Shown here piece after piece: positions 13,201 to 24,310 of a stretch of 64,000 nucleotides of DNA (its first letter is position 1; every line of letters begins with the position of its first letter). The notes under the pieces are model-generated. The model made no database searches. It was not told the DNA's origin and was given only the letters and a program-made list of their open reading frames with translations. The stretch covers positions 9,388,422 through 9,452,421 of the forward strand of contig NC_031498.1 in NCBI RefSeq assembly GCF_000237925.1, written 5' to 3'. Position numbers and translations under genes: made by a program. Origin of the DNA: Schistosoma mansoni (Eukaryota > Platyhelminthes > Trematoda > Strigeidida > Schistosomatidae).

Positions 13201-16200
13201 GTAGCTCCAGCATGTGCTTCCAAATACGGTAAATTGGCGAATCCACCTTGGTAAGTCTATTGTGTGGATAGATGAAGTTATGGTATATATATATATATAT
13301 ATAGTCATGTGGTAAAAAGTATATAAATTATGTGATTACTTAAAAAAACTGAAAAAAGTTTGAAGTACAACTAATGACAGGATGAACTCTGACATATGTA
13401 GTTAGATTGAACATTCTCTCCAATAATCAAATTACTAGCTAGTGGAATGGGACAGTTTGGTTTTGACCGTCAAACATTGTTAGGTCTGTCCTATACATAC
13501 GCTTTACTTATCGCCTATTTCGATGGTAAACACGAAGCACCTTTCAATTGGGATCAGAGTATCAAATGTTTCACATGAAAACTGTTTTCAATTTGCATGA
13601 AAATTGATTTATGTGAAAAATTACACACCTGGCATTTTGCGATGAAATCAGCAACATTTTCACAATTGATAGAATCTAGTCCATCCAAAATATAACAGCT
13701 GGCAACTGCAGAAAAGACGAAACGCATATCACGTTCCCCGCATATATCTCCTGCTTTGAACAACCCAGGTTCATCCGAACACTGCATAGCCGATAATCCA
13801 GCCAGAGTTCCACGTCTGTCTACACGAGATAAGTTATCACCAAGTAACAACAACGTGGAAAGAGCTGAATAAACCATTGTTACGTGGCTTCCATCATACT
13901 TTGAACGGTCCAATGTAGCCTGAAATATGAAAAACTTTAGAGTGAGATTGGGCGGACCGAAAAAGAAATTGTAACTTGAAAAATGTAGTTTACCTTTTGG
14001 ATAGGACAACAGATAAGACTACATATAGTCTACCACGCATTATTTTTAAATTTAGTTAGGGATATGTTACGAATGATTTAGTACTGAAAGGTTTATTAAA
14101 TTATCCGCATTAACAGTACGACTAAATAAATGTACTTAGTTATCAAACGTAGAGACATACCACGGATGTCACTATCGACTGAATCTGACTAGTCAGTACA
14201 GTATTCACAGCAGAATACCTACTGTTTTTATATCCCTGACTTGATTTCATGAAAAATATCCAAACGAATGATACACTCTGACAGCTATTTACATTCACGA
14301 ACTGAAATTCCTGCCTACAGCTTAGAATTATTAACTAAGGTAGTACTACGAGATTAGGATAAATCACCTGAATCTGGGAATTAATCATTTCGTCAGACAA
14401 AACTGCTGTTTAATTAATCACCACTTATTAGCTATGGAACAAATTTATCGTACTATAAAAACTTGTAGAAGTTCAGTGTGTTGTTCAGAAGGGTCGGATG
14501 GATCAAGAGACCTTGGAAGACAACCGATAACATAATATACCAGTCATCTAATGCAACAAAAAATCCAGCAATAAACAAGAGCTAATTAATTTTCCTTCCA
14601 TTGAAAAGGTGCAAATCTTTTTAGTTTTGAACCAATTGTCTGTCGCTAAGACAATACTTCGGAAAATATACCCTTTTTACTAAGCAAACTACGATATATT
14701 AACTATCTGGAACAGAATGTAGGAGCAGACACATAGATACGATTAGATTCTACGCTATTTTGACTCATCATTTAGTATCATTTGCAATCTCCAGAAAAAA
14801 AACAGTAGTTTCGACTGCAAGGAGCTTTTAAGAGAAATCACGAAAGAGCACTAGATTCCGGAAACCTTAAATCATGATGAGAAGGAAAATATAAGCTTAA
14901 TTCAAATTGACATAAAATAATTTTATTATCAGTACAGAGTTGCGGGAATTAACCTGAGAATTAGTAAGCAATGGAAGCGCAAACTGCTGATTTAATATTT
15001 ATTTCTTTGAACACATAAATATTGGTACAAGCGGGAACCAGACATATATGCACAACACAAAAAAACTGTCATTTCATTAAATTCTGTGAGGGCTATGATA
15101 CTGTCCGTGTGCTCAGACCGTAGCCAGTCAGTCAGTCAGCTACAACGTAGGACCAGGCACATATATGCATCGGTCCAAGTTGCCATACCTCGTTAGCACA
15201 ACAAGATCAACACCGGATTAATAGTAGTTAATTTAGTGTTGGTAGTAGTATATAAATTATAGGTTGTATATAGGGATATAGTACAGGAAGGAAGAGAGAT
15301 ATGAAGCAATTTTAGTCTCAAGGTTTAAGGGAAGATAAAGAGTCAGACCGTAGCAGCAAACTGCTGAAGAGTTCACTGGTTAAGGTACAATTTTTCTTTT
15401 GATGTCGTATGCGCTGAAAATAGTAAACATCAATTTCATTTATTTCCACTAACTGCCTTCTCGTGGCATTACTGTTGTTTACGAAATTGAGAGGACGAGG
15501 AGCGAATGTCCGACGCTTTAACCGGGCCGGTGCACACGGAAAAACCACCTAGGGGAGTTGGAAAACTCTGATTCCAAACCAATGGTGTACATGGGTTCCA
15601 GTATCCTGAGGGAACAAATGGAGTATGAACCAATCGTTGGTCTCCGGCTACCATGGGACTGCATCTTTTCACGATACTCCACTGCCTTATGGATCAGACC
15701 TTTAGGTCAAAGGCTTCGGGTGTGGCCCCCTAAGGAAACCACCTGCTTCAGTTTGGGCACCCGGGCAGTATCACAGCCCTCACACAGTTAGATGAAATGA
15801 CATTTTTTGTGAGGCGCATATGTATCTGTTAACCCTCTGTACCAATATTTATGTGTTTTAATAAATAATAAATAAATAATTTCCACGATGGCTTTCAGAA
15901 ATAACCGTCCTATTTAGAATGCATATACCTGCACATTACTACATTCACACAGTACTTGTTAAGTGATATGAACATTTCATTATCGATTGTATTAAAGTAA
16001 AAACACTCGAGAACTATGATATATGACAAGAGCAGTTAAGTAATTGTCCGTTTTTTATCGATTATAAACCTTAACATTATGGATCCTGATTTGATGGAGA
16101 GTTCACTAAAATTACGAACCCAATTACGTTTTCTTTTAGTAATCAAGCTACTTATAATCGAGGAAATCTCCCTTGAATTCAATATTTCGAAACGCTTAAT

Positions 16201-17180
16201 CATGATTTATACTTAAATTTATATTTTCCAAAAATACGAATTTATCGAACCGCCTGAAATTTGCGATCGTGAGAAACGTTCCACAAGACCACGTAAAAAG
16301 AAAATATTATTTTTATTATAATAGAGAAAGCCTAGACCGGTGAATAAACATATGACAAATACTTATGTTTCAGCAGCATTCTAAATCAGGGTATTTGGAG
16401 TTTATTTTGAGAGAATATAAGTACTATACAGTGGAGAGTTATTCTGAAAGTGGATATCCATTGGTGATTGATAAGTAAAATTCAAGCAGGCAAAAATCCA
16501 GATATCTATGAGTATCAAGCTAAGCGTTCTTGGCCGCAAGACCAACCTGATGTAGTAGGTAGATAGATAAACATAAAGTTTGCTGAGAAGAAATAACGAG
16601 CTGTTTGATGACTGAAATTTGCATAGCAGTCCAACTTCATGGCCGTAAAATACTTCACATAAGATGGGCTGCGAACAAGCTCCATGACTAGAAAACGATA
16701 GTAAATGCAGGAAAGAAAAACGACATCAAAATACACAAATAGATGTCAACAATTTTGCTCAACATTAATTGGATTTACTCGGAAACTTTAGCTAGATTTG
16801 TATTCATTTAACTAAAGTCTTACTTCCTCAGGATCTGAAGAACAACCGATGAGATTTGAACCTCTGAAGCCACCTTTCTTGTCTTGGAAGTCTGAAAATT
16901 AATACAAAGTATCATAATAAAACGAACCAGAGGACAATATTTGATGAGAGTACACGAACTCTATGATTTCATTCCTATCCACAATGTCCAATGCATCTAA
17001 AAGAGCTAAGCCACTGGATGCGAAAAATAAAACGACAATCCTTTAACAAATTTTCACTATCAGAAGGACATCAAACCTAGATGAGTCAAGAGAAACCATA
17101 GAATAAGGAAGTATTCCAGTGCATCTCTTAAAGTAAATCTTCAGCTTCTGCCGAACTTTATTATCAGAATCACAGACCAT
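10219..17180 (-). CDS. PGGT1B: Protein geranylgeranyltransferase type I beta subunit, complete (7 exons)
   Basis: Catalytic beta subunit that, with the FNTA alpha subunit, attaches geranylgeranyl to CaaX-end proteins such as Rho-family GTPases in the cytosol. Exons (5'->3'): 17180-17077, 17040-16928, 16891-16824, 13919-13629, 13256-13020, 11604-11490, 10448-10219. They sum to 1158 bases = 385 residues plus TAA, against about 377 in human, with every phase matching. Order of recognisable blocks: RCTGILPYSMVSLDSSR, FFASSGLALLDALDIVDRNE, KKGGFRGSNLIG, DGSHVTMVYSALSTLLLLGD, ERDMRFVFSAVASCYIL, EAHAGATYCAVASL, GFHGRVGKPDDTCYTFWV, DPLHTYLSLSGLS. The expected zinc ligands are present: D259 and C261 in DDTCY, H313 in PLHTYL. 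The first two introns are 36 bases each, the third nearly 2.9 kb and full of repeats. The exon 2 donor (GTTCGT) is weak-looking. A full-length LINE lies 410 bases upstream of the ATG. Confidence 0.95.
10690..10870 (+). repeat. Fragment of repeat family R2 in the last PGGT1B intron
   Basis: The stretch around ACATCTGCGCTATCGGGAAC aligns by eye with the 1910-1970 part of the R2 copy (GCACCTGCGCCATTGCGAAC). It is short and diverged. Confidence 0.4.
12855..12990 (+). repeat. Fragment of repeat family R2 in a PGGT1B intron
   Basis: It shares AGTCAGTCACAACGTAGAAC, the CACCACATTAGCACAG block and a TAGTGGTAGAAGTAGAAAG run with the copies at 1.74 and 15.12 kb. Confidence 0.6.
13283..13303. repeat. 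(TA)n microsatellite
   Basis: A near-perfect TA dinucleotide run in a PGGT1B intron. Confidence 0.85.
14990..15130 (-). repeat. 3' fragment of retroposon family R1, minus strand
   Basis: Read on the minus strand: a GACAGTATCATAGCCCTCAC block, then GCATATATGTCTGGTTCCCG, then TACCAATATTTATGTGTTCA and an A-rich tail. It shares the TTAATGAAATGACA variant with the plus-strand copy ending at 15878, so both may belong to one subfamily. It lies in the long third PGGT1B intron. Confidence 0.7.
15120..15315 (+). repeat. Copy of repeat family R2 between two R1 copies
   Basis: It starts in a CAGTCAGTCAGTCAG run, followed by CTACAACGTAGGACCAGGCA, a CTCGTTAGCACAACAAGATC block and TAGTAGTA triplets, as in the copies at 1.74 and 12.86 kb. 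Confidence 0.6.
15450..15878 (+). repeat. Copy 3 of retroposon family R1 (5'-truncated, with short target duplication)
   Basis: The unit runs from AACTGCCTTCTCGTGGC to a (TAAA)n tail. ATTTCCAC stands directly left (15442-15449) and right (15879-15886), a candidate 8-base target duplication. The inner frame is open at 15558-15791 but ends earlier than in other copies. Confidence 0.8.
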
Positions 17181-17449
17181 TAAGTCATAATTTGATAATG
17201 CCTTAATGAACGCCTAACTTAGTGACCTTGAGATGACATCATTCAATTCTACACAAGAAGGTAACTCGATTCCTTACAAAGTACAATTTGGATGAAATTG
17301 TAATAAAAGTCGTTCAGCCTGTGGTTTTCCTGGTACTTATTTCCGTTTCAAGTCTTGACAAAAGGAATGAGGGACAGTCATAAGTCTGTATCTTCGTCAC
17401 ATATTGAACAACTCAGACCAGGAAGTTGAAGAATTTTTATTTAGAAGAA

Positions 17450-17589
17450 TTATGGTGCATCAAGGTGAAAGTCGAGATTCTTCTGTATTCACATATTATA
17501 TCTCTTACTGACAACTAGAGCAACAATTTATATATGTATATATATATATGATGTCCTAATAATATTGAGGACATAGAGGAACAATCTAA
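17450..17589 (+). mobile_element. Left part of an old RTE LINE split by a younger RTE insertion
   Basis: GTGAAAGTCGAGATTCTTCT and ACTAGAGCAACAATTTATAT align with the start of the young LINE's own ORF (ATGAAAGCCGAGTTCCTTCG, ACCAGAGCGACAATTTTTAT). The alignment continues on the other side of the young element at 20806. The old copy is diverged and contains a TA-rich expansion. Confidence 0.75.
17575..17589 (+). repeat. Left target site duplication of the RTE LINE
   Basis: AGAGGAACAATCTAA, identical over 15 bases to 20791-20805 on the other side of the element. Confidence 0.92.
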
Positions 17590-17761
17590 CTCCGCCTGTA
17601 GCTCCTCCGAAGGCTACTGCCGGTCCCAAGCCCATGTAAAGGAGGAGGGTTGGGCATGGGGTTAGCGACCCCATCCCGTAGAAAATCAACTCGCTAAAAA
17701 AACGCTAACCAGAAAAAATCATTCAAACCATTCAAACTCTGCCCTGGGAGTAGAAGGAAAA

Positions 17762-20700
17762 ATGACGTCTCATGATGAAAGCCGAGTTCCTTCGGAAGTC
17801 ATGAGGCCGATGCACCTTCTTACAACCAGAGCGACAATTTTTATAGGTACATGGAATGTCCGGACAATGTGGGAGACCAGCAGAGTCTTCCAAATTTCTG
17901 CGGAAATGAGGAAATACAACCTGGAAGTGCTTGGAATCAGTGAAACACATTGGACGCAGGTTGGACAACAACGACTGTCTTCAGGGGAACTTCTGTTATA
18001 CTCCGGTCATGAAGAAGAAAATGCCCCACATACACAAGGAGTGGCACTGATGCTGTCTAGAAAAGCACAAAATGCACTTATAGGATGGGAATCTCATGGA
18101 CCGAGGATCATCAAAGCCTCCTTCAAAACAAAGAGAGAGGGCATTACAATGAACATCATCCAATGCTATGCGCCGACCAACGACTACGATGAAGACGCTA
18201 AAAACCAATTCTACGATAGGCTGCAGTCAATCTTCGAGAAGTGCCCAACCAAGGACCTGACCATTCTAATGGGAGATTTCAATGCCAAGGTTGGAAAGGA
18301 CAACACTGGATACGAAGACGTCATGGGACAACATGGACTGGGAGGAAGGAACAAAAACGGTGAGAGATTTGCAAACCTATGTGCCCTCAATAAACTGGTC
18401 ATAGGTGGCACCATATTCCCACACAAAAACATACACAAAGCCACTTGGATTTCACCGGATCACACTACACAAAATCAAATCGACCATGTCTGCATCAACA
18501 AAAAGTTCAGGAGGACGATGGAGGATGTGAGAACCAGAAGAGGAGCTGATATAGCATCCGATCACCATTTGCTGGTCGCCAAGATGAAACTAAAACTCAA
18601 GAAGCACTGGACAATGGCGCGGACAACATCACAAAAGTTTAACACGGCCTTTCTTCGAGATGCTGACAAACTCAACGAATTTAACATAGCCCTCAGCAAC
18701 AGGTTCGAGGCCTTTCATGACCTACTCAATGGAGAGGGAACCACCATAGAGAGCAGCTGGAAAGGTATCAAGGAGGCAATCGTTTCAACATGTCAGGAGG
18801 TTCTGGGCCAAAAGAAGCACCATCACAAGGAATGGATCACTGTTGGTACACTGGATAAAATTGAAGCAAGGAGGAACAAGAAGGTAGCAATCAATATCAG
18901 CCGAACAAGAGCAGAAAAAGCCAAGGCACAAGCCGAATACACAGAGGCAAACAAGCAAGTGAAGAGGAGCATCAGGACCGACAAACGTAAATATGTGGAA
19001 GATTTAGCGATGACAGCGGAAAAGGCTGCAAGAGAGGGAAACATGAGACAACTGTATGATACAACAAAGAAACTTGCTGGAAATTACCGTCAACCAGAAA
19101 GACCAGTGAAAAACAAGGAAGGCAAAGTAATCAACGATATTGAAGAACAACGAAACAGGTGGGTAGAACACTTCAAGGAACTCTTGAATCGACCAGCTCC
19201 ACTGAACCCACCCAACATCGAGGCAGCACCCACAGACCTCCCAATCGATATTGGCCCACCAACAATTGAAGAGATCAGCATGGCCATTAGACAAATCAAG
19301 AGTGGCAAAGCAGCGGGACCAGACAACATCCCGGCAGAGGCACTGAAAGCAGATGTAGCAGTAACTGCCAAGATACTCCACATCCTCTTCAGTAAGATTT
19401 GGGACGAAGAACATGTACCAACAGACTGGAAAGAAGGACTTCTCATCAAGATACCAAAGAAAGGCGATCTGAGCAAGTGCGACAACTACAGGGGCATCAC
19501 TCTCCTCTCAATACCAGGAAAAGTCTTCAACAGAGTATTGTTAAACAGGATGAAGGATTCCGTGGACGCTCAACTTCGAGATCAACAAGCTGGATTTCGT
19601 AAGGATAGATCGTGCACAGATCAAATCGCAACTCTACGTATCATTGTGGAACAATCAATCGAATGGAATTCATCACTCTACATCAACTTCATCGACTACG
19701 AGAAGGCATTTGATAGCGTGAACAGGACGACACTATGGAAGCTTCTTCGACACTACGGCGTGCCTGAGAAGATAGTCAACATCGTACGGAACTCCTATGA
19801 TGGATTAAACTGCCAAATCGTCCACGGAGGACAACTCACCGACTCGTTCGAGGTAAAGACCGGTGTTAGGCAAGGTTACTTACTCTCACCCTTTCTCTTT
19901 CTCCTGGTGATCGACTGGATTACGAAGACGTCAACATCTGGAGGAATGCACGGGATACAGTGGACAGGCAGGATGCAGCTTGACGATTTAGACTTCGCGG
20001 ATGATCTAGCTCTTCTATCACAAACGCAACAACAAATGCAGGAGAAAACGACCAGTGTAGCAGCAGCCTCAGCAGCAGTAGGTCTCAATATAAACAAAGG
20101 GAAAAGCAAGACTCTCCGATACAATACAATATGCACCAATCCAATTACACTTGACGGAGAAGCTTTGGAGGATGTGGAAATCTTTACATATCTGGGCAGC
20201 ATCATTGATGAACACGGTAGATCAGATGCAGATGTGAGGGCGCGGATCGGCAAAACAAGAACAGCATATTTACAACTGAAAAACATCTGGAGCTCAAAAC
20301 AATTGTCAACCAACACCAAGGTTAGAATTTTCAATACAAATGTCAAGACAGTTCTTCTGTATGGGGCAGAGACGTGGAGAACTACGAAAGCCATTATCCA
20401 GAAGATACAAGTGTTTATTAACAGCTGTCTACGCAAGATACTTCGGATCCGATGGCCAGACACTATCAGCAACAAGTTACTGTGGGAGACAACAAACCAG
20501 ATTCCAGCGGAGGAAGAAATCAGGAAGAAGCGCTGGAAGTGGATTGGGCACACTTTGAGGAAATCACCCAATTGTGTCACAAGACAAGCCCTCACATGGA
20601 ATCCTGAAGGTCGAAGGAGAAGAGGAAGACCAAAGAACACATTACGCCGAGAAATAGAGACAGACATGAGAAGAATGAACAAGAACTGGAAAGAACTAGA

Positions 20701-20779
20701 AAAGAAGGCCCAGGACAGAGTGGGTTGGAGAATGCTGGTCGGCGGCCTATGCTCCATTGGGAGTAACAGGCGTAAGTAA
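17762..20779 (+). CDS. RTE LINE endonuclease-reverse transcriptase, 1005 aa, open throughout
   Basis: The N-terminal apurinic-type endonuclease is complete in its motifs: GTWNVRT (N32), ISETHW (E61), [16 protein letters not shown] (D172, N174), QIDHVCI and SDHHLLVA (D267, H268). The reverse transcriptase domain spans about residues 500-800, with [47 protein letters not shown] (about 640), [14 protein letters not shown] and the catalytic FADD (about 745-748). The C-terminal end has [27 protein letters not shown] and [12 protein letters not shown], shared with RTE fragments elsewhere in the window. GC content is clearly higher than in flanking DNA. The residue before LLSP is Y where other RTEs often have C; its effect is unknown. 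The start ATG is the first of the open frame; a later Met would still leave the endonuclease whole. Function in target nicking and cDNA synthesis is inferred from the family. Confidence 0.95.
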   Translation: MTSHDESRVPSEVMRPMHLLTTRATIFIGTWNVRTMWETSRVFQISAEMRKYNLEVLGISETHWTQVGQQRLSSGELLLYSGHEEENAPHTQGVALMLSRKAQNALIGWESHGPRIIKASFKTKREGITMNIIQCYAPTNDYDEDAKNQFYDRLQSIFEKCPTKDLTILMGDFNAKVGKDNTGYEDVMGQHGLGGRNKNGERFANLCALNKLVIGGTIFPHKNIHKATWISPDHTTQNQIDHVCINKKFRRTMEDVRTRRGADIASDHHLLVAKMKLKLKKHWTMARTTSQKFNTAFLRDADKLNEFNIALSNRFEAFHDLLNGEGTTIESSWKGIKEAIVSTCQEVLGQKKHHHKEWITVGTLDKIEARRNKKVAINISRTRAEKAKAQAEYTEANKQVKRSIRTDKRKYVEDLAMTAEKAAREGNMRQLYDTTKKLAGNYRQPERPVKNKEGKVINDIEEQRNRWVEHFKELLNRPAPLNPPNIEAAPTDLPIDIGPPTIEEISMAIRQIKSGKAAGPDNIPAEALKADVAVTAKILHILFSKIWDEEHVPTDWKEGLLIKIPKKGDLSKCDNYRGITLLSIPGKVFNRVLLNRMKDSVDAQLRDQQAGFRKDRSCTDQIATLRIIVEQSIEWNSSLYINFIDYEKAFDSVNRTTLWKLLRHYGVPEKIVNIVRNSYDGLNCQIVHGGQLTDSFEVKTGVRQGYLLSPFLFLLVIDWITKTSTSGGMHGIQWTGRMQLDDLDFADDLALLSQTQQQMQEKTTSVAAASAAVGLNINKGKSKTLRYNTICTNPITLDGEALEDVEIFTYLGSIIDEHGRSDADVRARIGKTRTAYLQLKNIWSSKQLSTNTKVRIFNTNVKTVLLYGAETWRTTKAIIQKIQVFINSCLRKILRIRWPDTISNKLLWETTNQIPAEEEIRKKRWKWIGHTLRKSPNCVTRQALTWNPEGRRRRGRPKNTLRREIETDMRRMNKNWKELEKKAQDRVGWRMLVGGLCSIGSNRRK

Positions 20780-20790
20780 GTAAGTAAGTA
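20774..20790 (+). repeat. GTAA tandem tail of the RTE LINE
   Basis: Four GTAA units close the element right before its target duplication. The same unit ends the RTE fragments near 48.2, 60.8 and 62.8 kb. Confidence 0.85.
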
Positions 20791-20805
20791 AGAGGAACAA
20801 TCTAA
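20791..20805 (+). repeat. Right target site duplication of the RTE LINE
   Basis: AGAGGAACAATCTAA, matching 17575-17589. Confidence 0.92.
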
Positions 20806-21075
20806 TGACTACGTAAACAAGGAGATATAACTTCAATACGATCGGAGTCAGTGGAACCCACAGGACCCATGTTTAACAGAAACAATAAGATTCGCAAGAA
20901 ATCATACACTCTGATGATGAAGAAATGAATGGCTCGCATATACAATGAGTTGCACTGATACTGTCCACAGAAGTGAAAAAGGAGGTTATAAGATGAGTAT
21001 CACACGGATCCAGAAGAGTCAGAGCATCCTTCAAAACAAAAGTAGATGAATTGCAATGAATGTTAACAACAGCTA
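20806..21075 (+). mobile_element. Right part of the old RTE LINE (endonuclease region)
   Basis: GGAGTCAGTGGAACCCACAG, TGAGTTGCACTGATACTGTC and GCATCCTTCAAAACAAAAGT align in order with the young LINE's endonuclease (GGAATCAGTGAAACACATTG, GGAGTGGCACTGATGCTGTC, GCCTCCTTCAAAACAAAGAG). Together with 17450-17589 it forms one older copy interrupted by the young insertion. It stops abruptly against the Gypsy-like fossil at about 21076. Confidence 0.75.
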
Positions 21076-22760
21076 TGAAACCACCACAGTCCGTAGTGGT
21101 AGTTGAAGGGCAACCGAAGTCTGCTACACACTGTTTGACGAAGGCAAGGGCCACTGTTTCGGTAGTAATGTCCTTAGTCGGTACTGCTTCTGGTCATCGA
21201 GTGAGACAAGTCATGAGATAAGAGCATTCATTTGAATCTGTTGATGGTCCTACCAAATTCAAATGGACATGATCGAAACGAGCGTTGAGAGTTTTGAATG
21301 AACCCAAGGGAAATTTGCTGTGTCTAATCACTTTAGGTTTCTGCCAGTCTACAAGGGAGCGTGCCCACTCCCTTATATCTTTATTCAAACCAGGCCAGCA
21401 AAGCCGTTCTGCTATATGCTTGATGGTTGCACGAACACCTGGATGAGAAAGTTTGCGCAACGTATTGAAGACGTTGAGTCAATAATGTTTCGGCACGATT
21501 GGACGATCCCCACCCGTAGATATGTCGCATGATAAGGTTTCCTTACCTATCCCCATCCGTTTAATACGCAGTTTAAGGGTTATTAAAAACAACTCGTGCT
21601 GAAGATCAGTGTCTTCTTTTTGAATGCTTTTTTACGATGCTGTCCACAAAGTTGGTCGGTTAGGGGTCTCATAAGAGATGAGCAGTTCGGTATGAATCGT
21701 CGATAAAAACTAACTAGGCCGTTGAACACATAACTGCTTGACTGTGGTCAGTACTGGGTAATCCAGAATAGCCGCCACTTTGCTTTTCAAATTGTGAATG
21801 TGAGGCAACGAATAACGATCAGTAATGGTTTCCGCATTCAATCACCGATGATCACCAGTTGGACGCCAGCTGTTGCTGTCCTTTCGAGTAGCTGTGTGCA
21901 AGGGAGATGCCCATGGCCTGGTTGATAGCCGAATGACCCTGAAATCTATCACACGATGTAATTCGTTTTAGCCAACTTCAGCTTTTCGGGAGCTAGTCGG
22001 TGAGCCTTCGAGAATACAGGTGGTCTTGTAGTCCTGGTGTGATACATAACGTTGTTGGTTACACACAGAAATTTCGGTTGCGTTTGGTATAGTTCGGGGT
22101 ACTTATCGAATATTTGTTGATAGAATGGGTCGATTATGTGTCATACAATGACTGAGGATAATCTACAACAGGAAAAAGAAGTTACACAAACAGATAAATT
22201 AGTATTTCTGTCTACTAACCTCCATTTGCGCGTGTCGATGAGTAAATTATAATGTCGTAGCTGGTCTATACCAATGATTGGTGTAGAAACATCTGAAACA
22301 ACAAAGATCCAGTGAGTGGGTTTGCGTAAACCCACGTTAAGGTACACAATCGTTTACCATATCTGGCGATTGGCTTCCCATTTTCCCCCTGTAAGTTGAA
22401 AACTGATTCGTGCAGTTGGTCGTTAGGATTTGCTGGAAGAAGGCTGAATTCCGCTCTAATGTCGACGAGGTAGCAGACTTTCGTAGTCACACCAATGATG
22501 TATAACAAACGTCTATATTAACCGGCTACGGTTGCTGTTGGCGCGTGCTGGTTGGGAAGTTTCCTGAGGCCATTTTCATGTCGTTCGGTTTGGAGATCGG
22601 AAAACTGTAGGGTTTTCTGCAAGTTCGAGATTTCCCGTACTGACTATTATAGCGGCAGCAATCGGGTTATCTGTCTCTCGTGATGTAAAGATAGGTCGTT
22701 CTCGAATGTTTAAGACTTACAGAGTTATTGATTTTGGGGATTTATTTTCTACTATTGTCA
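21076..22760 (-). mobile_element. Fossil Gypsy-like LTR retrotransposon, internal part
   Basis: Read on the minus strand the order is gag end (a cysteine-rich zinc-knuckle-like block near 22.65 kb), retropepsin-like protease (about 22.5-22.1 kb) and integrase (about 21.5-21.1 kb, with the HPGVRATIKHIAERLCWPGL block and the start of the catalytic core). Recognisable reverse transcriptase is scarce, so much of it seems lost. It is broken in many places and no long terminal repeats were found at its ends. It is old. The family follows from the domain order and integrase block; the lineage is not resolved. Confidence 0.75.
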
Positions 22761-24084
22761 TCTTACAAATTTTATATAATCGAGCGCAGGATGGGGATTT
22801 TAGATGCGCCCTTATAACTTATAGTTTCGGCTATCTGGTCGTCTCAATTTCATGCTTGTGTTATTTCTAATCATTTTCCATCGATTTTTAGTGTAAGTGC
22901 GGTCTATGTGCTTACTGATTCACCCGCTCAACTTTGCAGTCGTTCTTTTATCTTTAAGATTTTTTCATGTACTTCTCCTCACGTTGCCCCAGCACAAGGT
23001 AACTTCGAGTTAGACAAAACCAATCAAAAGTTAAACGTTACATGTTGACCTTCAACTTTTAATAAATCGTTCATTACTTGGGTAAGTAACACGCTGAGGA
23101 GTTAAATTCGGTAGATGAGATTCTCACAACCAGAGATTTCGTTGAATCGTTTGACAAAGCAGTTAGATATCGTACTATTAATTTGTGTAACGAGACAGTT
23201 CTTATTCTTGACTTGAAAAATCTCGTCAACTTCAGGGGACCTCTATTAGAATGTTTGGGGGGAGGGAAGCAACACTAGTGTTGCTTTCGACTCCTTTTAG
23301 GGAAATATCCGAAACATTTGAGAAGTTCTGAGGACTACCTTAATATTGTCTCTGAGTTGACGCAAATCGCCACATACCATCTGACTACTTACACTCGTTT
23401 CGCTTTACGTTCTACGTAGTTCATAAGTTATTGGCAGTTCTGACTTCAACACGTAAGCTAAAGTTGCCTTCGTGGACTTACGAAAACTACTACCAATGAT
23501 CTTCAACAACTTTGTCATCTTAATCTTTAAAAACAATTGTTGCAGCTTATGAAATGATTATGGAATTTTTGTTCCTACAATGCAGCTTTTAAAATGCTAA
23601 GTTTTGAATGAAAATCGCAGAAATGGAATCTATACTGCAAGTATTTCTGTCCTTCATAACGTCAGATGAGCTTCGAATGTACGAGTTCATCTTACTGATC
23701 TGATTCGACAGATCATTGATTGGCTTGACAAGTGGTGGATAAACGGTAGTACAGGTGTGCGACCTATTGGCATAAAAATAAATGAATAGAACCTATTCGT
23801 TATTAACGCCGCGAAATTTAGTTGGAAGTGGTGGCGTTAAAACCGCTGTTTTGGGAGAACTGATTTGTAAGTATCTACTCAGTGTATACTAAGCTACTGG
23901 TGCGAAATTACGTCAATTTATTGACAACCGGAAACTCAACTGGTGTGCATACAGACTCCATCTCAGCAGCTTGTGGTTTCCCCGAGGTGTGCGAACAGCC
24001 GTATTTTCGTTTTTCTGCCCTTTCAACCCTTCTTTATTGCATATAATTACCTCTTAGGTTTTCAGATAGACTTGGCAGCGTATC
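22761..24084. other. No recognised gene
   Basis: No frame has family resemblance. The stretch near 24000-24060 (GTATTTTCGTTTTTCTGCCC) is similar to one near 31240 (GAATTTTCGTTTTTCCGCCT). In both places it adjoins the tail of a minus-strand R1-type repeat, so it may be a shared flanking repeat. Confidence 0.4.
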
Positions 24085-24310
24085 ATCTGGCTATGTTACT
24101 TATTTGTTTCAATACATAAACATTGATACAAGGATGCATCAAATATATATGCGCCACTTCGTCATCCGATTTGTGTGGGGGCTGAAATGCTTACCGGGCA
24201 CCCAACCGAAGCAGGTGATTTCCGTAGGAGGCCACTCCCCGAGCCTTTGACCTAGAGGTCTAATCCACAAGGCAATGGAGCAACGCTAGGAGATTCAGTC
24301 CCGTGGCTAA
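24085..24310 (-). repeat. Decayed 3' part of retroposon family R1, minus strand
   Basis: On the minus strand: CCTCCTACGGAAATCACCTGCTTC (consensus CCCCCTAAGAAAACCACCTG), a GGGTGCCCGGTAAGC block, GCGCATATATATTTGATGC and an A-rich end. It is more diverged than the other copies. Confidence 0.7.

Larger units (their letters stand above)
17590..20790 (+). mobile_element. Full-length RTE-clade LINE, apparently intact
   Basis: About 3.2 kb, the usual RTE length. It has a 172-base 5' leader, one long ORF (17762-20779), an 11-base remainder and a tail of GTAA repeats in place of poly(A), as typical for RTE. Perfect 15-base target duplications flank it, so it inserted by target-primed reverse transcription and recently. 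It resembles the schistosome SR2/Perere-3 group; I cannot fix the subfamily by eye. It sits inside a decayed copy of the same family, and 410 bases upstream of the PGGT1B start, with opposite transcription. Confidence 0.95.

Noticed and set aside
19876-20757. 293-codon minus-strand frame opposite the RTE ORF
   Set aside because: It is the antisense shadow of the RT coding sequence, without family resemblance of its own.
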